Below are positions 22,888 through 35,178 of a stretch of 64,000 nucleotides of DNA, one piece after another. The stretch's first letter is position 1; every line of letters begins with the position of its first letter. Position numbers and translations under genes: made by a program. The notes beneath the pieces are model-generated. The model saw nothing but the letters and a program-made list of their open reading frames with translations, was not told where the DNA came from and made no database searches. This DNA comes from Bubalus kerabau (Eukaryota; Chordata; Mammalia; Artiodactyla; Bovidae), in NCBI RefSeq assembly GCF_029407905.1, contig NC_073626.1:83417482-83481481 (forward strand), in the 5' to 3' direction.

Positions 22888-25449
22888 ATCCCTTACAGAG
22901 TAAAACATTTCATAATTCTCTTTGGCAAAGCTACTCTAGCATCTGTTTCTCATGCCTAGGATCAAGTCTACCTTACCAGAAAGCATATGGGTTGATTACT
23001 TAGATGCAGTAGTTTTAATTCCCTCAGGTGGGAAAAATGGAAGTGAAGAGGCTGTGAGTGCTCTGGACAGTCACCTCCTACATGTGCAATATCTTGTCTT
23101 CCCAGCTTGACTGCATTACTGGTAGGCTGTACTCTGGGAATTGAACTGAGGGACAGGGAAGCAATGCATAACAGGATATGGAGGGAGAGAAGAAAACACT
23201 GACTTCTGGTAGCCCCTTTCTTCCCTGGCCTTCATGATCTCTAAGATGATGCAGCTGCAGTTGCTGATTGAGAATGCTGCTTATCCACACAGCCTCCTCC
23301 CTGGGAAATAAACTACAGAGAGGCCGAGCATGAGATGACTGGTTGAGTGACTGTGTCATTCATCATCTAACTCAGATGCTTTCCTTTGAAAAGGACAGTG
23401 AATGACATAAATAATTAGTTCTCAGCAACAAAAATACACTCAAATTATCCCTAGAACCCTGTGATTCCTGGTCATGCTACTGAACTATGAAACTGAGTGG
23501 GTCAGAAACAAAAGGAAAGGGTGGAAGGCAAAAGTTAGATTTATTATCTTGGGGGGAACTGGGAGCAACAGGATAAGGTAGATGTTCCGGTTGCATATTT
23601 TATTTCAAACTTTAGACCTGTTTTGCACCAGGACATATGTAGTAGAATGGCAACATCTGGTAAGGTCAAGGCACCCATAGAATCAGGAAAATTCTAGAGC
23701 TGAGGGAGATAAGGGGTCCAGAGAGGTGAAAAGCATGTGATCCTTTGGAGAAGTGATTTTCTAAAGCAAGTATTTGCCTCAGAAATTCTGGTATAAGCCT
23801 CGTTTGTCTCTCGTACTTGGGATATCAGAGAACATAAAACAACATGTAATGATGTCTCTGCTTGCTTTATGAGGGTGGTTGGATGAAGTATGGCTATCAG
23901 CCAAGGAATCTTTCTCTCTAGCAGGCTGCATCAGGTTCATCCCAAGGGGCCCTAGCCCAAGATACTCTGAAATTGTCTGTCTGGGTTGGGCTGCTGACTC
24001 CTACATTTTCAATATTAGCACTAATATCCAGTCAAGAGCTGATATGATTCAAATCAGGTGCAACAAGAAGGTATTCTTTCCCTACAACTCAGTATTGGGA
24101 TGTTAATCCAAGGCCACCATCCTCTCCCCTTCTTCTCAGAGGCCTCAGGATTCATAAACTGCATGTTTGACACTCTCACATCTAGTCAACCACCCAGGAC
24201 CACATTATTGAAAGTTTTGTGCCCATCTCAAGCTAACCTAGAGCCAGAGTAGATGCTGGAGGTTTATGGTTCGCCTTAGATGACAACTGGTCCAGAGCTC
24301 TTCCATCTGATTTGCAGATTTAGGGCACCGTTTGTGGATCTATGAGCTTAGTTCCACTGGTCAGAAGCTGAGCATAAATGAAGGGCCAAAAAAAAAAAAA
24401 ATCCACAGTTTCATTTCAGATTGAGAGGATGCTTAAGGAGGTCAACTGGTTGTGAATGGTCCCAAGAGCGCCGAGGTATAGTTCCAGTTCTGTATTTTTA
24501 AAACAAATATTGAGATCATATCTTATATGTCAGGGGAACAAGATGCATCAAGGACATTAGGACTGAAGACAGCTTATAGAATCTAGTTGCATGACAGAGC
24601 CCCTTTGAATTCCTTTGGGAAGTGGCAAAGAGTACTATTTTTTATTTTGTATTGTTAACTCCTAATATGGCTACTGGCCAGGAATTTTTGGTTAATGATC
24701 TAATAGATCTTTGGGTTCGTGAGAAGTACAATTCTAGGAAGATTCCAGTTCCATTACAATGTGCTCATTTTTTCAGTGTAACAAGGGGTAATTCAGAAAT
24801 CCCAGAGGCCACTTTCACAAAGCAGTGGAAATTTTGAGAATACCTAGAAAAATTGGGAACATTGAGTGCTTTAGAATATTGAGTTAGACCACTTTCCTAG
24901 ACTCCCTGGTAGGGAACCAAAGCAGTTGTTTTCTTAGAAGAATCAAGTAAGACTATTTAGGGTAGAATTAGCTTAACCTTCTATGTTCCTGGCAGTTGGG
25001 CTTTCTGTTGCCTTTATTACTGTCAGAATAGTATTTTTTGTTAAGCCTGGAGACCCTCATTGGGATCCTACACCCAGTGATCTGCATCCCTTCTTGGTAT
25101 TTCAGCTGCCACTAAGCTTCCTGTTCATTGTTCTTAGACAATTTGCAATCAGATGCAGATAGACTGTTAACTGACGCTGGCCAGGATTTCCTATTATGTG
25201 TATTGACTGTGTCATTCTGAAGTTTAAGGTCCTTGACTGTGCTTCTTTCTTCAAGAAACGAGATATTAATTCTCATTGTTGGAAAATTTGATGAACTGTC
25301 TGTAGAATCCAGACCCACTAGTGTTGGAGATGATTTTAATTTGCATCTCTTTTGCTTTGAAATAATATTTTTCAGAGATAACCAAGATAACTTGATTCTT
25401 ATTTGTTTACAAGTCTGTCTCCCACTGCCCTTAAATTCAGTAACTATAA

Positions 25450-25525
25450 TTTATTAATATTTACAGCACTGATACCTAGCTCAGTGCTTGGCGCCTAATA
25501 AATACATGTTCCACAAATGACTGAT
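25450..25525 (+). mobile_element. L2-like 3' end fragment
   Basis: ACCTAGCTCAGTGCTTGGCG followed by CTAATAAATACATGTT resembles the conserved terminal segment of L2 elements. Short and diverged. Confidence 0.5.
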
Positions 25526-25630
25526 AAATATATGAATATCAAAAGCAAACACCATGGTTAAACTTATTGCCCTATATGATATGTCAAACTGCAGTAACAA
25601 TCTTTAAAGGAACATTAGAGCTCACTTTTT

Positions 25631-26095
25631 TTTTTTTTAAACTTTACAATATTGTATTGGTTTTGCCAAACATCAAAATGAATCTGCCACAGGTATACAT
25701 GTGTTCCCCATCCTGAACCCTCCCCATACCATCCCTCTGGGTCGTCCCAGTGCACCAGCCCCAAGCATCCAGTATCGTGCATCGAACCTGGACTGGCGAC
25801 TCGTTCCATATATGATATTATACGTATTTCAATGCCATTCTCCCAAATCATCCCACCCTCTCCCTCTCCCACAGAGTCCAAAAGACTGTTCTATACATCA
25901 GTGTCTCTTTTGCTGTCTCATATACAGGGTTATTGTTACCATCTTTCTAAATTCCATATATATGCGTTAGTATACTGTATTGGTGTTTTTCTTTCTGGCT
26001 TACTTCACTCTGTATAATAGGCTCCAGTTTCATCCACCTCATTAGAACTGATTCAAATGTATTCTTTTTAATGGCTGAGTAATACTCCATTGTAT
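25631..26095 (-). mobile_element. 5'-truncated L1 LINE with 17-bp target duplication
   Basis: On the + strand it opens with a T run and ACTTTACAATATTGTATTGG (the complement of the L1 3' end) and closes with GCTGAGTAATACTCCATTGT, from the end of ORF2. ATTAGAGCTCACTTTTT is present at both 25614-25630 and 26096-26112, an exact target-site duplication. The low divergence and intact duplication point to a fairly recent insertion. Confidence 0.95.
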
Positions 26096-26237
26096 ATTAG
26101 AGCTCACTTTTTAAAAACATAGCTGAAACCAAAAAGCTAAAATATAGAATTATAAACATATATGACTGTAGATACATTTTTGAGAGACTTGAGAGACATA
26201 TTTTTGAGAGTGCTTGCAACCACTTTCTACAACATGT

Positions 26238-26428
26238 GCTGTGCTTAGTCGCTCAGTCGTGTCCAACTCTTTGCAACTGCATGGACTGTAGCCAGGCTTC
26301 TCTGTCCGTGAAGATTCTTCAGGCAAGAATACCGGAGTGGGTTGCCATATCTTCCCAACCCAGGGATCAAACCCAGATCTCCCATGCTGCAAGCAGATTC
26401 TTTACCATCTGAGTCACCAGGGAAGTCT
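26238..26428 (-). mobile_element. Bov-tA-type SINE
   Basis: Minus-strand monomer running from TTAGTCGCTCAGTCGTGTCC to CTGAGTCACCAGGGAAGTC, with the reversed B box GGGATCAAACCCAGATCTCC. Confidence 0.9.
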
Positions 26429-26590
26429 TCTGCAAGATAACATATTCCAATAATGTGTTAACAAGGGGTCTGAGATGGGTTAGGACAAAGAAACTAAGGG
26501 AGGATAGAGTTGAGCAATCAGGAAATCTGAAGCCACCAAAAAGCCCAGAACTGGGACCTGAAGTAGGTCAAGGCTAAGTTAGGCACACAT

Positions 26591-29069
26591 GTTTTTGTTG
26601 TTCAGTCTCCCAGTCATGTCCAGCTCTTTGTGACACCATAGACTGCAGCACACCAGGCCTCCCTCTCACCATCCCCCAAAGTTTGCCCAAGTTCATGTCC
26701 ATTGCATCAGTGATGCCATCCAGCCATCTCATCCTCTGACGCCCTCTTCTCCTTCTGCCCTCAATCTTTCCCAGCATCAGGGATTTTTCCAGTGAATCAG
26801 CTGTTCACATCAGATGACCAAAATACTAGATCTTCAACTTCAGCATCAGTCTTTCCAACAAGTATTCAGGGTTGATTTCCCTTGAGCTTGACCGGTTTGA
26901 TCTCTTTGTTGTCCAGGGGACTTTCAGGAGTCTTCTCCAGCACCACAATTCAAAGGCATCAACTCTTTGGCACTCTGCCTTCTTTATGGTCCAGCTCTCA
27001 CAAGCACACATGACCACTGGGAAAACCATAACCTTGACTGTATGGACACTTGTTGGCAGAGTAATGTCTCTGCCTTTCAACACACTGTCTAGGTTTGTCA
27101 TTGCATTCCTGCCAAGAAGCAGTTGTCTTCTGATTTCATGGCTCCAGTCACCATCCACAGTGATTTTAGAGCCCAAGAATAGGAAATCTGTCACTATTTC
27201 CACCTTTTCCCTTTCTCTTTGCATGAAGTAATGGGGCTGGATGCCATGATCTTAGGTTTTTTAATATTTAGTTTTAAGCCATTCTTTCACTGTCCTTCTT
27301 CACCCTCATCAAGAGACTCTTTAGTTCTTTACTTTCTGCCATTAGAGTGGTATCATCCACACACCTGAGGTTGTTGAGGTTTCTCCCGCCTATCTTGATT
27401 CCAGCTTGTAACTCATCCAGCCCAGCACTTCTCATGATGTGCTCAGCATATAGGTTAAATAAACAGCATGACAGCAGACAGCCCTGTCGTACTCCTTTCT
27501 CAATCTTGAACCAATCAGTTGCTCTATACAGGATTCTAACTACTGCTTTGTAACCTGCATACAGGTTTCTCAGGAGACAGGTAAGATGGTGTGGTATTCC
27601 CAACTCGTAAGAGCTTTCCACAGTTTCTTATGATCCACAGCCTTTTGTGTAGTCATTGAAACAGAGACAGGTGTTTTTCTGAAATTCCCTTGCTTTCTCT
27701 ATGATCCAGCAAACGTTGGCAATTTGATCTCTGGTTCCTCTGCCTTTTCTAAACCCAGGTTGGACATCTGGAAGTTCTTCGTTTGCATATGCTAAAGCCT
27801 AGCATGAAAGATTTTAAACATGACCTTACCCACATGGGAGATGAGTGCAGTTGTTGGATAATTAGCACATTCTTTGATACTACTCTTCTTGGGAATTGGG
27901 ATGAGAGTTGACCTTTTCCACTCCTGTGACCACTGGTGGGTCTTCCAGATTTGCTGGCATACTGAATGCAACACTTTGATGACATCATCCTTTAGGGTTT
28001 TGAATAGCTCTCCTGGAATTCCATCACATCCACTAGCTTTATTAATAGCAGTGCTTTCTAAGGCCCAGTTGACTTCACACTCCAGAATGTCTGGCTCTGG
28101 GTGACTGACCACACCATCTTAGTAATCTGGTTCACTAAGATCTTTTTTGTACAGAGGAAAGGCATGTATTCTTTCCATGTCTTCTTGATCTCTTCACTGT
28201 CTACTAGGTCTCTGCTGTTTCTGTCCTTATTGTGCCCATCTTTGGGCAAAGTGTTCCCTTGATACTTCTGATTTTCCCAAACAGATGTCTAGTCTTTCCC
28301 CTTCTGTTCTTTTCTTCTGTTTTATGCACTGTTCATTGAAGAAGGCCTTCTTGTCTCTCCTTGCTAGTCTTTGGAACTCTGCATTTAGTTGTATGTACCT
28401 TTCACTTTCTCCCTTGCTTTTCACTTCTCTTCTTTTTTCCAGCTATTTGTAAAGCCTCCTCCGACAACCACTTTGTCGTCATGCTTTTCTTTTTCTTTGG
28501 GATAGTTTGTTCACTGCCTCCTGTGCAGTATTATGGACCTCAGTCCATAGTTCTTCAGGCACACTGTCTACTAGATCTAATCCTTTGGATCTATTCATCA
28601 CCTCCACTGCATATTCATAGGGGATTTGATTTAAGTCATACCTGGCTGGCCTAGTGGTTTTCCTGGCTTTCTTTAGCTTAAGCCTGAATTTTGCTATGAG
28701 AAGCTGATGATCTGAGCCACAGTTAGCTCCTACTCTTGTTTTTGCTGACTGTATACAGCTTCTCAATCTTTGGCTACAAAGAATGTAATCAATTTGATTT
28801 TGGTATTGACCATTTTTTGACGTCCATGTGTAAAGTCATCTCTTGTGTTGTTGAAAAAGGGTGTTTGCTATGACTAGTGCATTATCTTGGAAGAATTCAG
28901 TTAGCCTTTGTGCTGCTTCATGTAGCCATTCCCTCCTCCAGGGGATCACATTTAGTCAGAATTCTCTGCTATGACCTGTCCATTTTGAGTGGCCCTACAC
29001 AGCATGGCTTATAGCTTCATTGAGTTATACAAGCCCCTTCACCATGACAAGGCAGTGATCTGTGAAGGG
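26591..29069 (-). mobile_element. Bov-B (RTE) LINE, longest copy in the window
   Basis: About 2.5 kb of Bov-B on the minus strand, 3' end at the left. Broken frames at 26826-27224, 27274-27621, 27792-28112, 28227-28424 and 28479-28766 cover much of the reverse transcriptase and its C-terminal region. The YADD active-site box reads CVDD in NNLRCVDDTTLMAESKE. Beyond 28766 sit the end of the endonuclease region and, after an apparent internal loss near 28950, the 5' leader type sequence (CAGCATGGCTTATAGCTTCA). It has many stops and frameshifts and is not functional. Confidence 0.92.
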
Positions 29070-29410
29070 GTTGGCACACACAATGAGGAGAATTAACCAA
29101 AATTGGCTAAACCCTGGGCAGAACACAACTGTAGAGAGTATAAAGACAAGAGCCAAAAATCAAATCATTTAAGTCAGGAAAGGGTGAAATAATCTCAGGG
29201 GCAAGAAAAAGTTGTATTAAAGAAAATGTTAGCTGTACCGGAGTAAAGATATTCCAACACAGGAAAAATCCAAGAATATAAATTAGTTATGCAGCAAGTG
29301 GAGTGAAGGCTGAACCAGTTTTTGGCAGCTAGAGTTTATATACTCACGGGAATACAGTAGCTGTTTTCATCAGATGTTTGATCTGCCCTAACAGCTGCCT
29401 TTCAGTCAGT

Positions 29411-29460
29411 CCTCACATGTAGAAATATTTCTATTGTCCTCATATGTAGAAATATTTCTA
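29411..29460. repeat. 27-bp tandem duplication
   Basis: CCTCACATGTAGAAATATTT at 29411 recurs as CCTCATATGTAGAAATATTT at 29438, period 27, with one visible substitution. Non-coding. Confidence 0.8.
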
Positions 29461-29999
29461 GCTGTGCCACTTTAAATCATCAGGTAATAAACGTGGCATG
29501 TTTTGAATTATACTTGTTACAGTCCAAACTTGAGTTGACTTTGATACAATTCTCGCCAAAATCTTACTTTAGCAATTCAATTTTTTAGAAAAGCAATCTA
29601 ATGGACAGATTAACTATTAATCTTTCTATATTTTCCAGGCATTTGTGCTATATTAAGATCACTCACCAGAAAACACAGTGCCTGGATCATACTTCATAAA
29701 TTCCCCACAGAAATGCTTTTACTGAATTATGATTTAATGATTAATAATTTACAGTCTGCACTCAGCTGTCTAAAAGTTATATGCAAGCCAGTTTCATTTG
29801 ATTAAGTGCTTGCATTTCTTTGTCATACTATAGAAGCCAGTGTCCACTATCTATTTATTCATCTCGTCAACAACCATGTAGTCTCATTCAACATCAAAAT
29901 CATGACTAAAGAAGTCTTTTGGTATCACTGACAGGATAGGGAGAGAGAATTAACAGTGGCAGTCAGTACTGTGGAGCAGGCTCATATATATAGTCTGGT

Positions 30000-30090
30000 T
30001 TCATGTTGACGACCCTGTGAGATACAGGAGGGATTCCGAAGTTTACCATTAAAGTCTCATAGCTAGTAGGTGGCAGACTGAGGAATCAAA
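30000..30090 (+). mobile_element. MIR SINE fragment
   Basis: GACGACCCTGTGAGATACAG and, further on, TCTCATAGCTAGTAGGTGGC fit the MIR core and downstream pattern, with strong divergence. Confidence 0.5.
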
Positions 30091-30167
30091 GATTGTTGTG
30101 CTGTGAAGGGATAACAGAAAGAAAAAGAAGACTATATTTGGACTATACATATAGAATGTGTGTGTGT

Positions 30168-30424
30168 ATGTTAGTCGCTCAGTCATGTCTGACTCTTTTT
30201 TTTTTTTATTTTTTTTTTATTTTTAAACTTGACATAATTGTATTAGTTTTGCCAACCCCATGGACTATAGCCTGCCAGGCTCCTTTGTCCATGGGATTTC
30301 CCAGGCAAGAATACTGGAGTGGGTAGCCTTTCCCTTCTTGAGGGGATCTTCTCCACCCAGGCATCAAACCTGGGTCTCCTGCATTGGAGTCAGATTCTTT
30401 ACTATCTGAGCCACAAGGGAAGCC
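30168..30424 (-). mobile_element. Bov-tA-type SINE interrupted by an L1 3' scrap
   Basis: The SINE starts TTAGTCGCTCAGTCATGTCT and resumes as CCCCATGGACTATAGCCTGC up to GAGCCACAAGGGAAGCC. In between, about 30197-30251 holds a T-rich run and AACTTGACATAATTGTATTA, the reverse complement of a ruminant L1 3' end. A second retroelement fragment therefore sits inside the SINE. Confidence 0.82.
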
Positions 30425-31141
30425 TTGTGGCAAAAATATTTTCATTAATGCTGGCATCTTTGCAATAAGTTTATGACATCCCTTTGTATCTACTTTTAAG
30501 GACAATAGTTTTTATATACATAAACTTAATAATGTTTCTTAGTAGTTAGAGTGTATCCCTAAAAATACAAAAGAAACATTTTTACTTAATATGAAATGAT
30601 ATTTGTAAAATGTTTTGATTTTGTTCATTCGATGCTGCATAGGTTTAGTTTATCTAATATTTAGCCCAAACTTTTAGGTCATATGATACTCTGTGAAAAT
30701 TCAACTCAAAGATTCTAGGATTGGAAAGTTCTAAGACTATAAGGTCACAGTCAATGAATAACTCTTCTATAGATGGAATGATTTGAATTTTGTCAACATT
30801 CTGATCCCATTTGAAGACCTTCCAGTTTACATGCATGCCTTTTGGGTGTGGTCATGGAATACAGCAGAAAAGAGAGTAACTGCATCCTCCATTTTCCTTC
30901 AGTATAAATAAAGGTTATATTAACTTTCTTGGTAGACAAAATCAGCATTGATTTATATTGCAATTACTGTTAAGTAAATCCCCTTGGCAGTTTTCTCTGC
31001 TGAAAATATATACTGACTGCATTTGTGCAGACAGGATGTTTTGGTTCAAATTTCAAAACCTGATGCATATTGCCACTATACTATTATTCTAATAAATTTG
31101 ACCAATAATTCTAAGATATAACATTATATCACAGTTAAAAT

Positions 31142-31310
31142 TTTTTATTTACTTTGACCTATTATGTGCCAATCACTGTATTAGGCATTTCATTCACATT
31201 ATTTGATTTTATCCTTACTTAACATGAATAGGATCCCAATTTTATGACTGACAGTTTCAAGAATTTAAGTAATTTAACTGAAACCTCTAAGAACAGAACA
31301 GAGTTAGTAA
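31142..31310 (+). mobile_element. MIR SINE
   Basis: CTATTATGTGCCAATCACTG, then ATTATTTGATTTTATCCTTA, then AAGTAATTTAACTG: the usual order of an MIR element, diverged. Confidence 0.65.
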
Positions 31311-31562
31311 CAGAATTTAGGATTTCAATGTACGTCTAATTCCTAAGTTTGTTTATATTAGCCTATAACCATGAGCCATTAAGGAACAGTTCAAGGGACT
31401 CCATGTAAGGAGTACAATTTTGAAAGCTTATTAAATTTTTTAAAGGAAGATTCTATGTGTAAGTAAGAGAAAACTTAAGTTGTTTGTAGTGTGTCTTCAT
31501 AAATTGTACTTATTCAAAGCATTTTGACTCCCCTCAACAAATTTGATATGTGAGGTATTACT

Positions 31563-32587
31563 ATGTTATTGCTGTTCATTCATTCATGCGTGCCTGGCTC
31601 TGCCACCCCATGAATGAAAGCATGCCAGGCTTCCCTGTCCTTCAGTATCTCCTGGAGTTTGCTCAAACTCATGACCTTTGAGTTAGTGATGACATCCAAC
31701 CATCTTACCCGACTCTGTCACCCTTTTCTCCTCCTGCCCTCAATCTTTCCCAGCATCAGAGTCTTTTCCAATGAGTTGGCTCTTTGCATCAGGTGGCCAA
31801 AGTATTGAAGCTTCAGCTTCACCATCAGTCCTGCCAGTGAATATTCAGAGTTGGTTTCCATTAGGATTAACTGGTTTGATCTCCTTGCTCTTCAAGGGAC
31901 TCTCACAAGTCTTCTTCAACACCACAGTTTGAAAGCATCAGTTCTTTGACAGTCAGCCTTCTTTATGGTCCAACTCTCACATCCATACATGACTACTGGA
32001 AAAACCATAGCTTTGACTATATGGACCTTTGTTGGCAAGGTGATGTCTCTGCCTTTTAATACACTGTCTCGGTTTATCATAGCTTTTCTTCCAAGGAGCA
32101 AATGTCTTTTAATTTCATGGCTACAGTCACCGTCTGCAGTGATTTTAGAGCCCAAGAAAATAAAGTCTGTCACTATTTTCATTTTTTCCCTATTTGCCAT
32201 GAAGTGATGGGACCAGATGCTCTGATCTTTGTTTTTTGAATGTTGAGTTTTAAACCAGCTTTTTCACTCTCCTCTTTCCATGTCTGGTTCTCACTGTTGC
32301 TTCTTGACCTGAATACAGGTTTCTCAGAAGGCAGGTAAGGTGGTCTGGTATTCCCATGTCTTTAACAATTTTCTAGTTTGTTGTAATTCACACAGTGAAA
32401 GGCTTTGATGTAATCAGTGAAGCAGAAGTAGATGTTTTTCTGGAATTCCCTTAGTTTTTCTATGATCCAGTGCATGTTAGCAATTTGATCTCTTGTTCCT
32501 CTGCCTTTTCTAAATCTAGCTTGTACATCTGGAACTTCTTGGTTCATGTACTGTTCGAGCCTAGCTTGAAGGATTTTGAGCATCGTG
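31563..32587 (-). mobile_element. Bov-B LINE with internal deletion
   Basis: Minus-strand frames 31916-32200 (GSKITADGDCSHEIKR, VVMYGCESWTIKKAD) and 32362-32583 (RKGRGTRDQIANMHW) are Bov-B ORF2 pieces. Near 32278 the sequence jumps from the C-terminal region to a more N-terminal part of the reverse transcriptase, so the block between, including YADD, is deleted. Confidence 0.9.
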
Positions 32588-34533
32588 TTTATATGTGCAT
32601 ATGGTGTGTATAAACAATTATTAATGGTCCTTTAATAAGTATTTTGTGCATGATTGAAGCAAGTTATTTGAAAAATAGGTAAATTTTTTGATGTGCAATT
32701 ATTAGTTTTCACTAATTTACAAAGAGGGTTCCAAGTTGATATATGTTAATATTTCTATTCCATATTTCTCTCTTTAAAATTGCTTAACACCCCATCCTTG
32801 CAATATTCTTTGAGAGTCTTGGGCATAAGCAGACATTGCTATTATGAAAATGTCCCTCTCTGTGGTCACAAATGACTGAACCAAGGGAAAATAAATCCAT
32901 TGGATAGACTGAGTATCTTTTTATTTACATTTTTGGAAATAGAATTTATAGGTGGGAGTTTAAATTGAAAAATCAAATAAAGTTGAAGCAGGGGTGGCAT
33001 TTTGTTTTATATACATTCTTAGAAGTGAGCATAGAAAGTCATTATTTAGATACCTAATGCAGTAGGAATTAAAAGAAAAACCAAGAAAACTGTGATGTCG
33101 TGAAAGGTATAAGGAGTTGTCCCAGTGATTATTTTGCATTTTTACATTTTAGAATTAAGAAATGGACTATGTGTCCTCTCCTTGGATGTCTGGAGATTAT
33201 CATTTGTGTAGTTAAAATATCTCTTACAAGCCACTTATTTAAAGCTGGTACTAGTTTGATTCTCACAATGATTTATACTCCATTATTGTTAACCAAGTTA
33301 TTTTTTTCCCTTACTTTCCACTAATAGCAAGTAATGGATTCAACTATTAAAAAACTCAATTTTACACAACAGAGGAAAATTCTGGATTAGTGTATCTGTG
33401 TGTATGTTACATATGTATGTGATTTCTGTCTTATGACATACCATATCAATAGGATAAATTTACATAAGGTTGGCACTATAAGAGACAAAATATATATATA
33501 CAGAAAATGCTGCAATATCAAGTACAAAATTTCTGATCACTGCTTGCAATAGTAGAATTGCAGTGAGGGTTAAAGAGAATGTATAAAGAATAGTCAGTTG
33601 TCACTGAGTAGAGTCACTTGAAGGGTTGGTTTTGACAGAAATTGGGCTGGAAAAAATCAGCAAAAGAACATATTTCTATGTAAAAGGAAATAATAAGTTT
33701 CATAAATGGAGAATTGATACATGAAATTATATTTAATGAAGACTAATTCAAGTGGCCTGTAGAATAACTTGAAATAGATAAAGACTAGAATTGAGAAAAA
33801 CCTGTAAAGACTACTGGAGCCATCCAGAGATAGAATTACAGAGATGGCTTCCTTGATGTAGGTGTATGAACAATGGATAATATTTAAATAACTGGTGGAA
33901 AACTATTGTAAGAAAATTATTTTTTTCTAAGGAATTAGTGACAAAGAAAAAACATTTTATGAGTAATTTTCAAAGTAATGAGTTTATATGTAATTTTACA
34001 ATGATTGTTAGGTTAAAGAGTGGTTTTAGTCCTGGGAAAAAGCAACAAATTTTGTTTTTACTTGTTAAATTGCTGTCATTGGTGGATTTTGACACATAGA
34101 TGACTGAGGGAAGGGAGTGTTTTGGGAAATGTACTTGGTGAATACCTATTTATAGTAGTTAAACTCTTTGTTTACCTATGTATTTACCAAAAAGATGAGG
34201 TAAAAGAGGGAAAAGCAAAACTTTAAAGGATATCAAAGTTGAAATTTTGGGGGAAAAACTAAGTCAAAGGAAGTGATCAGAGCTGTAGGAAGAGATACAG
34301 AAGAGTGGATCACAGAGCCAATGAAAATTAAGTTTAGAGAAGGAAAGTCTAGTCAATGACTAAATACAGCTGAGAGTGAAATGATTGGGTTTGGTCTTCC
34401 AACAGTCTGTAGCCACTTTAGAACTTTTTCATTACAGGGGAGAAACTGAAAGGCAGATTTCAGCAGATGAAAGAGGATTCAATGGATGAGTAAATGAAAT
34501 AGAATGAGTTATTGATGAAACTACAAATTAAGT
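32588..34533. other. Intron 1 sequence, nothing recognised
   Basis: Almost 2 kb of AT-rich sequence without a young repeat, exon-like frame or microsatellite of note. It is the longest repeat-poor stretch near the first coding exon. Confidence 0.4.
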
Positions 34534-34559
34534 CTAATATTAAGGGAAACAAAACCAAG

Positions 34560-34759
34560 TTTAACTCAGTCGTGTCCAACTCTTTGCGACCCTGTGGGCT
34601 GTAGCCCACCACGCTCCTCTGTCCATGGGATTTTCCAGGCAAGAGTACTGGAGTGGGCTGCCATTTCCTTCTCCAGAGGATCTTCCCGACCCAGGGATCG
34701 AACCCAGGTCTCCCACATTGTAAGCAAGATGCTTTACTGTCTGAGCCACCAGGGAAATC
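34560..34759 (-). mobile_element. Bov-tA-type SINE with 26-bp flanking repeat
   Basis: Minus-strand monomer from ACTCAGTCGTGTCCAACTCT to GAGCCACCAGGGAAATC. The flanks 34534-34559 and 34760-34785 (CTAATATTAAGGGAAA...) match except for one C/T difference, an unusually long target duplication. It lies only 180 bp upstream of the first coding exon. Confidence 0.92.
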
Positions 34760-34953
34760 CTAATATTAAGGGAAATAAAACCAAGATTGATAACTCAGAT
34801 TTCTCTTAAGTGCAGGAATTTTCATGGAATGCATTGTTTGCCATTCTCTTTCATTCATATCCTAGCCTTTTGTACTTTAATTTTTTTCTTCATTATATCC
34901 AAATCTTATATAGAAATGAAGAAAATACTTTTCTTGCAGGGGCAAAATTGAAA

Positions 34954-35178
34954 ATGGCTTCCCCAGAACCTAAAAGCCTGGTCCCTTTCACCAGAGAGTC
35001 TCTTGAAGTTATGGAACAGCATAGTGCTAAAAAGCCCAGTGAGGAAGACAAAGAAGATTTAAAACCGAACTGTGACTTGGAAGTCGGAAAAGAGCTTCCA
35101 TTTGTTTATGGAAATCTTCCTCAAGCAATGGTGTCAGAGCCATTGGAAGATGTGGACCCATACTACACTAATAAAAGG
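34954..35178 (+). CDS. SCN7A: SCN7A (Nax sodium channel alpha) coding exon 1, N-terminus
   Basis: First coding exon of Nax, the atypical sodium channel alpha subunit that senses extracellular sodium instead of firing in a classical voltage-dependent way (family knowledge). The exon begins at 34940 after the acceptor TTTTCTTGCAG. The first 14 bases are 5' UTR, and the ATG at 34954 has A at -3 and G at +4. It encodes residues 1-75, the cytoplasmic N-terminus, starting MASPEPKSLVPFTRESLEVM and containing LEVGKELPFVYGNL and MVSEPLEDVDPYY, closely matching human Nax as I recall it (human starts MLASPEPK, one residue longer). It ends in phase 0 at the donor AGG/GTAAGG. The open frame extends upstream to 34810, but the acceptor excludes that part. 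Confidence 0.95.

Larger units (their letters stand above)
16555..34939 (+). other. SCN7A: Intron 1 of SCN7A (inferred)
   Basis: It runs from the GTAAGT donor at the CpG island to the TTCTTGCAG acceptor before the first coding exon. It holds Bov-tA SINEs, an L1, two Bov-B copies and old MIR/L2 pieces, listed separately. The stretches 16555-18147, 18440-19328, 19377-20680, 21660-25600 and 32588-34533 contain no gene that I can support. 21830-22110 may be an old L1 3' fragment, but I could not confirm it. Whether the intron is really continuous depends on exon 1 being correct. Confidence 0.5.

Noticed and set aside
24622..24837. A 71-codon forward frame in intron 1
   Set aside because: No recognised family and no splice support; length within chance expectation.
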